NCBI RefSeq assembly: GCF_020283565.1
Contig: NC_060064.1
Span: 18,310,337 to 18,374,336, forward strand
DNA from: Trifolium pratense
Taxonomy: Eukaryota; Streptophyta; Magnoliopsida; Fabales; Fabaceae
Direction of reading: 5' to 3'
Length of the DNA: 64,000 nt
A program made the position numbers and the translations under genes. Below the pieces are notes generated by a model that had not been told where the DNA came from, ran no database searches, and saw nothing but the letters and a program-made list of their open reading frames with translations. This document shows, in pieces, positions 1 through 11,460 of this stretch (positions are counted from its first letter, which is position 1; every line of letters begins with the position of its first letter).

Positions 1-3000
1 AATCCAAATTTTAGCAAAAAATTTTGACTATGAAAGTCCATAAAGAAATGGGAGACCGGAGAATCTCCAATTGGATTAACACAGACACTTAGTTCAAAGA
101 AAAATAAGATATGGATTAATATGGCCACAAGAATGTCAATAATGAACAAATTATGATTATGCAATTCATAAGTACTTTAAGAACACAATATCATACTCGA
201 TAGGAGTATTGATATTATACGTAGTACTTACTATTTATGACCTTATAGAATGTGTAGTGTTGGTAAAAGAGAAGCACAATATATTTGCATGCTAAGAGAT
301 AATTGTGCATTTTCCAACAAATTGACTTAAGCATCTAATTATGATGCTTACCGAGATTAAAGAGTTGATATATATCTCAGTATAGTAGAATGAGACTGAA
401 ATTTAAAGTCTCTTAAGATATGCCATATTTTATTAAGCGCGCAAAAGTATATGGCAAGAGTGAGATTATAACTTTAAGTTTTGTGTTTATATCATTGTGT
501 ACATATTTTCATTGATCTCACATATATGAACAAGAGTGAAATTTTTATTTGAGCTCATAGTATATAATATTATGTACACACTCCCACTGATCCCACATAT
601 ATAAACAAGAATGAGTGGAATTTTCTTTAGTGTTTTCATTAGTGATCACTAATATACAAATATTATGATATGTAATATTTAACAGTGGGATACTTATTTG
701 CTAGTGCAAAATTTTCTATATATATGTGGTTATATAATTTTATTTTATTTCAATACTAGAGTGTCACAAACTCAACCACATTTTTGCACATGAATATAAC
801 AAAATTACTAACACAAGTGGTAACTCAATAATAATATAAAATCCAATATATACAAAACTTTTCAATGGCAGATTTTTATGAGTGTTGGATTTCATGGTTA
901 ACCACATATTCTGCATTTAGAATTAAGGAGATTGCTAATTTTTACTTAACAATTTATAATATAAATCTCCTTATAACAAATAAAATTCTCAAAAGAATTT
1001 TTATATATAAAGTAGCTATCATATAAAGAGTATGATGAACATATATAAAAGGTTTATCATCATATGAGTGAGATTAAGTCTCTAGTATTATAAAATAGGA
1101 TATGAGACTGTATATATAAAAAGTTTTAATAAATCACTCATAAAACTCAAATGCTACAATTATAGACACACACATTTGAGAAATAGTTTGGTTACACGCA
1201 GCGGAAATACACGAGACTTACATTTTATTATTATTGAGGGTATATGAGAAAATAGTCATTAACTTCCATAAGTGTTGAAAAATAACAATAGTTTGAAATA
1301 TGTCAAATATAGTGAAAATAGAAAAAAATTGAATATCTCAAATGTACACTTTAAAACCATTTAAAATAATGACATAAAATAAATAGAATTTTTGTTGGTA
1401 GAGTTGTTAAGCATTTGAGATTTTGACATATTGCTTTTTCAAAATGAGTTTACAAAAATATAGAATGATATGGAAGTATATAATAATTTATGAGAAAAGA
1501 CTATAATTAATATCCTCAATATAAGTCTCTACAGTAGTTTTATGTCTAGAATTATGAAACAAATAAATATATTTGTTTCTTAGCTATAGTTAATTTGCAT
1601 GTAGAAATTTCCTCACTTGACAAATAATGGTTTTTAAAATGGTTAGATATTTTTCTCACACCAAGGAAAGATGATCATGTTAAGCAATGTCATACCGATA
1701 GGGTATGTCCATTACGTCACACAATACATAGTGAGGATTCTCCCACTTGATAGAGAATGATAGTTGAATTAAAAGTTTGAAAATATTTTAAATAAATATT
1801 CAACTATTTCTCTATCACATGAAGATCGTGTTGAGTGACGTCACACCGATAGGGTTATGTCCGCCACTTAACAAAATCTAGGGATAGATGGCAATCCAAT
1901 TTTTATTTTTATTTTTAAATAAAGTTTAAATAATTCATTGATTAAAATTAGGATAATATTGGATTGCAAAATTAAGATAGTAGCTACATGCGCTATAATA
2001 TATTTAGTGAAATTTCTTACTTATTGTAATATCATTAAAGGGTATTAAGGATAGTAAGTAAGAACTATAGCATTTCAATGTACGGTTTTTATGTCACAAC
2101 ATTTTAATAGTGACAGAGTATTTGAAATATAAGTATATAAAATTAAAGTACATTGAGTAATAACGAATATTATATTAACAACAACACACCGATAGGGTAT
2201 AATTTTTGTCAGTATACTTTGCATAATTGTATCCACGATAGGTGAGATTACAATTATACAAATCATTAATGTTTATGCTTAAAAAGAATATGATAAAATA
2301 ATATCATGCATAAACAATCTATTTAATTTACTCAATTTTAGTCATATTCAAGTAATAGAAAAAATGCTTAAAAGTATTTTAAATTAGCACATCATAAATA
2401 TGAATTTAGAATTTATATACGAAAGAATATGATAGCAAGAGTTATTATTTAAAATAAAAGTGTGTAAAATAGCTTTGTATTTTATCCAGAATAGAACTCT
2501 TAGAATAAGGTTTTAAATACTCCCACTATAACTTTAAATATAAATTGAAAATGAAGTATTATTGTAAGAAAACAGTATATAATAATTACAGAGTTCTATT
2601 TAGAATTTTCTGGAAAAAGAATTCCACTTTTATATACATAATTGCACAACATAAGAGAAAGAAGAAATAAATTTCTTCATATATGCAATAACAATTAATG
2701 AATCACAAGAGGTTAAAGAATTTGATTAAATTGTGACTAACCTCATAGAGTGTGACATTCATCCTTGTCTTTAGAGTCATTGGCTTTTGATGATTTGGCG
2801 AGAATATCATTTAATAACATCATATCAGAATATCCATGCATAAAGAATAAACCATTATAAAAGAAATGCATGAGACTCTAATTATAAGTCAATGTGATTT
2901 ATATAAATATTTCGTTACAAGGATGATAATAGTTTTAAAATAGCCTCAATTTCAATAAACTTGTTTTGATTATATTTTAATTGATAAACAACAATGAGGC

Positions 3001-5092
3001 GTATAAATTTTAATTTATACTTAGAATTTTAGCATAAAAAATGCAAGATTGCATCATTGAATAAAATAAAATACATAGTTTAATAGTAACTTGATCCAAA
3101 TATTGAATTGCGACAAGACACTTAATTAACATAACTAGAAAGTTTTTAATATTTGTCAGAAAATTAAGGACAAGTGTCTAAATTTATGTTTGTCGCGAAA
3201 GAATTGTTCAGCTTTAAATATTTGAATCTTTATTCTAAAATAATATCAATGGAAGAATTTAATTAATAGAGTAAATATACAATTGTCCAGAATAGAACTC
3301 TCAAAATAATTTGATTTTAAATACTCCCAAAATAGTTTTTTAATTTTAAATGGAGTTAATTAACAAGAAATAAGAGATTAAAGAGTTCTAAATTTCAAAA
3401 TTATTCCGGACAATAGTTTATTTTATATATATAATTGCACACTTTATATTTTCACGACAGGAATATATATATAATATATATGAAGAATTTTCTCCTTATA
3501 TGCAATTATATAATTCAAGCCACATAATTAAATTTGCACTGACCTCATAGAGTGTGACTTTGATCCTTATAAGTAGAGTCACTAAGCTTTAATGACTTTA
3601 GCCAGATTCCATGAAGTCTTTTACGACTTCGTCTCAAGCGGTTCATAAAACAAATAAAGAAAAAACCGTTATATCAAGTCAGGAAACTCTATTTTAATAA
3701 ATTAATACAAGCATGTTGCAATTTAATTTGTCTTAAGAATTTACAAGTGGACATAACAATAAGGCAACATAGAATATTAGAATTGATATTGATTTTTAAG
3801 TGCAAGAATATAAAATATTAGGTGTCTGAATTAATAAAATTGAGTCTAAAATAATTTTACACTTGTAACACTTAAAATAAAATTTGCATCGATGTTACTG
3901 ATTTAAACATTTTTACACCGAAATTTTAGACTCATATTGAGAATATATTATGTAAAATAGTGTACAATTCTCAAATTTAATAAACACCAACATATATGAA
4001 ATCATAATTTTATTCCATAAATTAAAATAAATTATCAAAATTAAGTTTATGGAATAAATTTAATTCCTTATTGACAACGTAAATAGGAAGATTGAGGTAT
4101 ATAATGAAGTCAAGGAATAATCACACACAAAACGGTCAGAATTGAGTATATATATGATCTCAAAATAATTTATTCTCAAAACAATATCTCCATTTATCAA
4201 GAGTTTCCAAAATCGTACCAAAATAATTAAAATAATTGAATAAAATTAATTGGTCATAAAGGGAAGATTTTGGAGAGAGGAATAAGCACGCGCCACACGT
4301 GCTACTGCCCGTGAGTGGGTTTGCAATAAATAAAATTAAACCATATTTGCTTCTTCTACACCCGGAAAAATGAAACGGGTCGCAATTGACCCGCGGTTAG
4401 ACCCGGTTCGTTCTTACTCAATAGGCAGAATCAGACAATGATCTATATTGAATTTTATTCGTCATTGAATTTTATAAAGATGTCCGGTGTTAATTTTAAG
4501 AATTATCAATCCAAAAGCAGACTGAAAATTAGGGTTCATGTGAAACAAGGATTGAAACTTTGCTTTCTCATGTTCTGTGCCAAACAAAAGTTTATTTTTT
4601 TTATTTTTTTTTTCCAATATAGAAATCCCACAACATATATAAGAATAACCCCTGAAACAATTTTCGATTTTAGGAGTGTTGACAATACAGAGAGAAAATT
4701 GCTTTGTTTACCTTAAACCCGCGATGGAAAACAAAATAATCACAAAGATTTCAGAATTTTATTAAATCGTATCATTCTCACGAAGGGGAGTATAAGTAAA
4801 ACAAAAGAGAACATAACCCCTCCAGAGGAAACCGAAGTTATGGCTTGATCGTATCAATCGATGGACATAATCAAGAATACGTTACTTTCTTTTATAAAGG
4901 TTAAAAACACGTTGTTCTTGGGATAATTGACACATGAATTTCAACCAATTTTCACAGTACCAAATTACTTAGATCAAGCAGCATAGTATGAAATTGTGTG
5001 TAACGAGATTAGCCATGTCATATAGAGATGATTCAATTCATACGATTCAAAACAATAGCCATAAAATGTATCTAAGCGGCTCTGATACCGAT
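1..5092 (-). mobile_element. Internal region of a large, largely non-coding LTR retrotransposon (runs off the left edge)
   Basis: The stretch is very AT-rich and holds no open frame resembling gag or pol. At 5081-5095, on the minus strand, there is a primer-binding-site-like sequence (GGTATCAGAGCC, complementary to initiator Met tRNA) directly after an LTR-like block, so the interior would run leftward from here and past position 1. Inside are reiterated phrases: CACCGATAGGGT-type motifs near 1692, 1841 and 2185, and an imperfect duplication of about 800 bp (copies near 2484-2790 and 3284-3600, each with a CCTCATAGAGTGTGAC block at about 2741 and 3543). This fits a non-autonomous LARD-like element. 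The lack of coding sequence is seen; the class is inferred from the PBS. It would lie in intron 1 of the SOC1-like gene. Confidence 0.5.
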
Positions 5093-5501
5093 TGAAAGAA
5101 TTTTATTATTATAATAACCTTAGATCAATAGATACAAGTTATAGCATATTGTAATATTAGAGAATACATGGGAACGGTGTACCTGGAATGGCAGCGGATC
5201 AATCCTTTCGTTAATTGAATTTGAGAGAGTAAGAGAGTTGAGACGGTGTTTCTACCTCTCACTGATAGTCCTTATGTGTGTTATGTTTTTCAGTGTATCT
5301 AGCTTAATGGGACGGCTAGAATATATACTCATCAGTGGAGGCAGGACCTCTCAATAGGCTGACTAGAAAGAACGGCCCAACCCATCACGGCCCGTTCAAC
5401 ATTAAGCCTTATATTAAACATGACATATAATTGTATTTGATATTATACACTTTTAATTATATTTTAAATAAATAATTAAAGTAAATCCAAAATATCCAAC
5501 A
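5093..5501 (-). mobile_element. 5' LTR of the left-hand retrotransposon
   Basis: Read on the minus strand, the block starts TGTTGGATATTTTGG (5501) and ends ATTCTTTCA (5093), so it has TG...CA termini, and it is followed immediately by the ATCGGTATCAGAGCC primer-binding site. The length, about 409 bp, is normal for a copia-type LTR. The partner LTR is not seen and probably lies left of the window, so the target-site duplication cannot be checked. Confidence 0.5.
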
Positions 5502-6774
5502 TTATTGACTCAACAATTTTGTCTCTAAAATCGAAACACGTTTATATCAATTGAAGCCGTATCAGTTACATTTAATTATCGATGAAATTTTTAGCGAATT
5601 TTTTTTTATAGATAAACGAAATGACAAAATCATTATAAATTCACACACAAATAAGGGAGCTGAAGTTTGACATCTTCAGTGGAGTTTAAACCTAAATCTT
5701 CCAACCATTTATTTTAACTCTTAGTTCAAACTAATTGAGCTCCAAGCTAAAATGTTAACTCTATTATTGAATTATCACTATTAATTAGATGATATTAAAT
5801 GCCCGACTTTAACTATTCAATATAACTGTGTTTTAGACCTGCATTGAATATACATGACTATTCTATGACCATTTGCTTGCTTTTGCTTTTTGAACTTAAG
5901 TAGAAGCATATTTAGTGGATATATAGGATAAGGGCATTTGCAGGCTTAAACTCTTTATTAAGGTGGGGTTAAGGGTTTTTACGTTAGCATTGAGTCAAGG
6001 GGGTGGGCTTTCCCATCCTAATATTACTCATTACATTATATAAGCAATAATTAGACTAGAAACATAAAGGCCCAATGATATAAGTCCAAACTAATATCTA
6101 ACACTTCCCCTCAAATTCACGATGCATCAACATGAAGTATCGAGAGTTTGTCAAACAAAAAAATAAACGAGGAACATACTTAATACTTTAAAATATAAAC
6201 TCAACATTTTATTTCTAATACGGAGGTATGTTGTATGAGACGTATGCACAATTTATCACTCACATGTGTTTTTGTGCGTGTTATCTTAGAGTTGGATTTG
6301 TTTTCTAACATAAATGATGTATGTTAGTTACCAAAAAAAAAAAAAAAAAATGATGTGTGTTAAATAAAATCTCAAAGTAAAGTATAAAGGAGATAAAAGT
6401 TCAAATATAATAAATATGACTGAATGCTTGAAGCATAGCACGACATCGTTTTGCTTTTACGTTGCATGCATGTTTTCAGTGATCCCTATCCACTTGCTAC
6501 AAAGCTTCGTTTTCTCTCACCCTACTGTTTCGGCTTGTATAGACTTTTGATCCTGACATTTTTTGGCTGAATTTGATCAATACTTTGGATATTATAATAT
6601 CGATCCTGACTTTATTTGCATGGCTAAAATTCAAATTGTTTACAAAGATAATCACATCACATCAATTTTAAAATAGAATCCGAACCCGTCCATTCTAACT
6701 TAAATTCATGTCTTAAGATTTAAGATAAACAATTCAGTTTTTTATTTTTCTATTTTGGTTCTTTCTGAAATGCG
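5502..6774. other. Non-genic stretch with a possible copia 3' LTR end
   Basis: No coding sequence is recognised. At 6104-6114 the minus strand reads TTGAGGGGAAG, a polypurine tract, directly followed (6103 leftward) by TGTTAGATATTAG, which looks like the first bases of a 3' LTR. It would fit the minus-strand copia fragment to the right if the pol region between them was deleted. The far end of that LTR is not resolved. A poly-A run lies at about 6333-6350. Confidence 0.35.
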
Positions 6775-7311
6775 ACACGATGGCGTGTGGAACTTCAAAG
6801 TTCCTTCTCCATAGTCAGCCTGAGTTGATTCAACTTCTGATGCAGTGTACAAATGTTGGACCATCTTGACGTTTCTTTCATTGGCAAACAAGCAAGCTAT
6901 ACTTTGACTTGTACTCTGAGGTGTCCATAAATAGCACTTGTATGTTGACTTTGTCCCTTCAACAAGTAATACATCATCCAGGCATGGAGAATCTGAATCA
7001 GCTAGTTTTCCTATGCCTTTGACCTTTCCTTTTACTCCATCACCAAAAGTAACACAACCTTATGAAAAAGGTCTTACCTCTTTGAGATACATCTTATCCT
7101 AGTCATGTGTTTAGAGCATCCACTGTCAAAGTACCAATCTTCCTTTGAGGGAATTTTGATAGGAGTATGAGCCAGTAAGTTTGAAGTTGTAGATTTGGCC
7201 TTCCATACTTTCTTCATATGTCTAGTTCTTCCACAACAATCACATCTCTTAGATGTTTCTTTGTTGCTTTTGTGTTGGGGGAACACATGTTGAGACATGT
7301 GGTTTAACTTC

Positions 7312-7849
7312 TGTAACGTCCGGGTCTGACGAGGGTGAGGAGTGGTTGTTGGTGCATGAGGCATGAAAATTAGCGGCTCCTGGCAGCTTCTAGGCAAAAA
7401 CGAATCACATCGGAATGAGAGGGATCCTGAGACCGTGCAAGTATGGGACTGCATGGTTGAAGGAAGGCATATAAGAATTGTTTGGTACTACCTATACCAA
7501 CAAGATGCATCTTCTTTTCGGTAGCTCATTTGATAAGAACTCCACAGTTAAGCGTGCTTGACTTGGAGTAGTCTTTGGATGGGTGACCTTTTGGGAAGTT
7601 TCCCGGAAAGCGTACGAGTGAGGACAAGATACGCTGAAAAGACTCGTGTTGGTTTGTAGGGTCAGTTGACAATGCATAAAGTCTTCTGAGATGTTACAAT
7701 TGGTATCAGAACAGACCTCTCCTAGTACGATGTGGTTCGGGAACGAACCAAGCAGAATTGTTTGGTACTACCTATACTAACAAGATGCATCTTCTTTTCG
7801 GTAGCTCATTTGATAAGAACTCCACAATTAAGCGTGCTGGGATGTTACA
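7312..7849 (+). mobile_element. Cassandra-type TRIM retrotransposon carrying 5S rRNA sequence in its LTR
   Basis: The 5' LTR (7312-7698, 387 bp) runs from TGTAACGTCC to GATGTTACA and is followed at once by TTGGTATCAGA, an initiator-Met-tRNA primer-binding site. About 7532-7612 of the LTR matches the 5S rRNA gene, including the internal promoter boxes (AGTTAAGCGTGC and GGATGGGTGACC). A second, badly deleted LTR (about 7755-7849) repeats AGAATTGTTTGGTACTACC through AGCGTGCT and ends in the same ATGTTACA. The target-site duplication ACTTC is present at 7307-7311 and 7850-7854, inside the copia frame. LTR-borne 5S sequence is the hallmark of Cassandra. The element encodes no protein. Confidence 0.93.
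7699..7713 (+). promoter_or_regulatory. Primer-binding site of the Cassandra element
   Basis: The sequence ATTGGTATCAGAAC directly follows the last CA of the 5' LTR and is complementary to the 3' end of plant initiator methionine tRNA with minor changes. This is the expected priming position for reverse transcription. Confidence 0.8.
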
Positions 7850-8633
7850 ACTTCTGGTTCTTCTGTTGAGCAGAATGCTGGTACATCTAGTTTGACATTT
7901 GTTTCTGAGTTGTCTTCATGGGAGCAGTCTTGCCTCTCTTGTATCCAAGTCCAGTTACATCTTTGGGCATTTTTCCAACTCCAACAAGTTCATCTAGGGA
8001 GGTAGATCCCTTGTTCAACATTCTCACCTGTTTTGTTACTTCTATGAGTTCTGAATTTAACTAGATTATATCTTCCTTTAAGTTATCAATAGTGGCAGTT
8101 AGTTCAACCTTCTTTTGATCAAGTCTCTTTATGATTTTCTCTTGTTGTTCTATCACTTTTCATGAATGTTCAAACTTCATGTTTAGGTGTTTATGAGCTT
8201 CGACCAATTCTTCATATAAGATATCTTCATTACTTATTTCATTATTAGTTTCACATTTACTAGTGAATGCATTATTGGTTGTCTCTCCTTCATCTTCATC
8301 TTCAGAATCTGACAATGTGATTATCATTCCCTTTTTCTGTTTCTTGCGATAGTTGGGACATTTTGGTCTGTGTCCAAATCCTTCACACTTGAAACACCTT
8401 ATACCTTTGTCTTGGTCAGAACTGTCATCATCTTTGACTTTACTCTGAAGCTTGATGTTGGACATCTTGTCTGGGACATTTGTCCTCCATCTTGCTTGAA
8501 GTTTGCTCAAAGATTTGTTGAATTTTTGCTAATGAGAGTTATGGCTTTTGATAGATCATCATTATTAAGGCTTTCCTCATATACAAAAGTCATGTTCTTG
8601 TGTTTCTTCTCAGTTCTATCATCAAGAGCCATT

Positions 8634-8999
8634 TTAAAAACCGGACTGGACCGGTCGGTTCAACCCCGAGAATTGGACCAAGCACCGGTCCGGGCAGCTA
8701 CGCAGAACCGCTAGTCTGAAGAACCGGTGTAAAAATACCATAGTTTTTATCAAATCAGCAAAATTAACTATGATCCTTAATTTGTGTCTTTTGCTAAATT
8801 GACTTATATTTTGAGAAAAAGAGAGTACTAAAATAGCAAATTTTGTATGCAAGAACCACACTGATTATGTTTTTTTTTTTGTTGATTTATTTTTCTTTTT
8901 TAAATAAAATACTTAAAAAAGTATTTTGATAAAAAAAAAATAGTACTTATTATATATTTTGATCTTTGATTAATTGTAATATTGTCTTTAATGTAACAG
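8634..8999. other. Unclassified repeat beginning with CCGG-rich sequence, then AT-rich intron
   Basis: The copia gag frame stops abruptly against AAACCGGACTGGACCGGTC. About 100 bp rich in ACCGG/GGTTC words follow, closing with AGAACCGGTGTAAAA near 8730; this looks like a small element with inverted ACCGG-rich ends. The rest up to 8999 is AT-rich intron ending in a normal acceptor (TGTAACAG) for the SOC1-like exon. Confidence 0.35.
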
Positions 9000-11403
9000 C
9001 ATGCAGGACACAATTGAACGCTACCGCAGGAATACCAGGAGTGCTCAACCAATTCAAAGATCAGATGAACAAAACATGCAGGTAATTATTCTTTTAACAC
9101 CCCCCATATTTTTCATTGTTTCAGCATTCCTATTCAATGAAATAGTATTAGAATAATTATTATGTTATGTATGATGATATATCCAGTGGATCCTCAAATG
9201 CTTTATAGTATATGATTACATGCAATTTACACATGCTTTTTCTTTGCCCATAATTTTATTTTCCATGTGGTTTTGGAAGAAAAAAAAAATGCATTCCTTT
9301 GTGGTCCCTTTTAAGCCCTAACTATTCATTCAATTTCAGCCCACCTATAACTATAAGTGACTCAAATCTAGTGCTTGAGTGAAAATTCACGCAACTTAAC
9401 TTGGGAATTTATAAAATCTCAATCTTTCCTTTATTTTTTTATTTTGTATTTTAAAGTTGGTATCCAGCTCAAGAATCGACTAATTCGAGGGACATGATCA
9501 ATCTCACCGTCAATTAGCAAGAGATCCATTTAGACTGTGTTTGGTTGCAAAGAGAAAAAAGTGAGGAGAGTAAGAGTGTGAAAAGAGAGAAAGATAGGAA
9601 AAATAGAGTAAATTTAATGTATTGATTAGAAATAGAAGAGAAAGAGATGTGTTTAATTTGTATAAAGACAAAAGTATTGTTATGTATACTAACTAGATAG
9701 TACCCGTGCGTCGCACGGAATTTAGAGATGATAAAAAAAAAGTTACACATATTTGAATTAATGCGACAAATCAAAAAAATTGATTATGACCATACACACA
9801 AAATACATATAACGATCAACGTCGGTTGGTTATCCTGTTCATGAGTGTGCCATTATATCTACAAAATTCATATCGCACAAAATTTTAAAATAATAAAAAA
9901 TGTAATACATAATCAAAATTAGTGCAACAAAAAAAAATCCACATTAAATAAAACAGTTGACCAAAGTTTTATAATTAAGTGAGTTAATAAAGCAACTCAA
10001 TATGAAATAAATAAAAAAATCTAAATAATCAATTGAAATGAAAAACACAACTATCAGTAGGCGCATAAAATTTATAAAATTTAATCCATATTATTTGAAT
10101 AATATATATTTTGGATTGGGCCAAGGGTTCATTCGCAAAATGGACCGGGTTACCGGATTTATATTTGACAAAGCAGACAATACAATTGACACATTCTAAT
10201 TACAGACAATTACCATCCCGAAGGGATATGTACATTGTCGCACTGCCATCAGACAACAGTTGTCACAATTACAGGGGGTAGGATAATATTTTAGGTCTTA
10301 AAACCCTAATATTCTTATATAAAGACTAACAAAAGGCTACTTCAAGTATACAATATCTAGCCCTAAAAATATTTCTCACATCAAGAAAATACAACATATA
10401 AAAAAAGTAGTTCAAAAGTCCCTAACACACACGCCAGCAAATAAGTGTGAATTGACAGAAAATGAATTAAAAATGTAAAAGTAGGGGGAAAACCAACATA
10501 AATAAAAAAAAGAATTGAGCTAATCGTTAGTTGGTCCAGTGGTGTTTGACATTGGATTTGATAGGGAAGACCACTGTTCAGTCCCTCGCAACTGCAATCG
10601 GGAGGGGGTTGGAACCGGTTGATGCCATAACAGATCCCGAACCAGATTAAACGGTCCAATAGGCCAGATACTGGTGGTGAAAAAAATGTGAAGACATCCC
10701 TTAATATCCGAAAATCTAGACACAGTAGGTCGGCTAAGCCTATGGAAACTCGACCAATAATTCAAGAAAACTTAGACACACGACCATTAAAAAAAAACAC
10801 ATTGGTTCTATTTCATTTGTCATTCTTATCACGAGACCAATTCATGTGCTGACAACTTGACTAATAAGGGATGTGATGGTGGTCGTGATTTGATTATTTA
10901 TGAGCAAGTTCCTGCTCAAATTAGAATATTTTTTTTGCTGATATTGTTGGAGTTGTCACTCCTCACTTGATTAATATGTTATTTTCTTATTCAGGCTTTA
11001 GCCCTCTTTTAATCCAAAAAAGTAACATAAAGAAAAATACAAAAAACTTTAAACGAAAATTAATACAAAATACATTAAATGGTATTTCATTACAATTTAG
11101 TAGCTTATACGTATATGCGTTGACAAACTTTTGGATACACAACATTGATCGTAAAAGTTTGTGATCGATCACTATCATCTGTTATTAATATCTTTAAATC
11201 AGCTCGAGTTTTAACACGGGAAACGACAAAATAGGCTTAGGAAGATTCAAACCAAAGATAGAAAACATAATAAGAAAAAAATTTAAATCATAGTTTTCGT
11301 AAAGCCCTAAAATACATAACTTTTGTCTAACTCTAAATTCAAAATTAAAGTCATTGCACAATAATAACAGATTAAATTAATATGTTGTTTTAAATGTATG
11401 ATA

Positions 11404-11460
<57 letters not shown>

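Larger units (their letters stand above)
6775..8633 (-). pseudogene. Decayed Ty1/copia gag-protease fragment, split by a Cassandra insertion
   Basis: Minus-strand reading gives, in order, a gag C-terminal part with a zinc knuckle (CFKCEGFGHRPKCPNY, about 8345-8405), then, after an unrelated insertion at 7312-7849, a degenerate second knuckle (CDCCGRTRHMKK) and the aspartic protease motif WYFDSGCSKHMT (about 7095-7130), then a gag-pre-integrase stretch (VTFGDGVKGKVKG, LDDVLLVEG) to about 6780. Integrase, reverse transcriptase and RNase H are missing, and stops and frameshifts interrupt the frame. The gag frame begins near 8633, beside a different repeat. The motifs make the copia assignment firm; this copy cannot be functional. 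Confidence 0.85.

Noticed and set aside
7495..7615. A 5S rRNA gene
   Set aside because: The 5S-like sequence lies inside an LTR of a Cassandra element and has diverged from true 5S.
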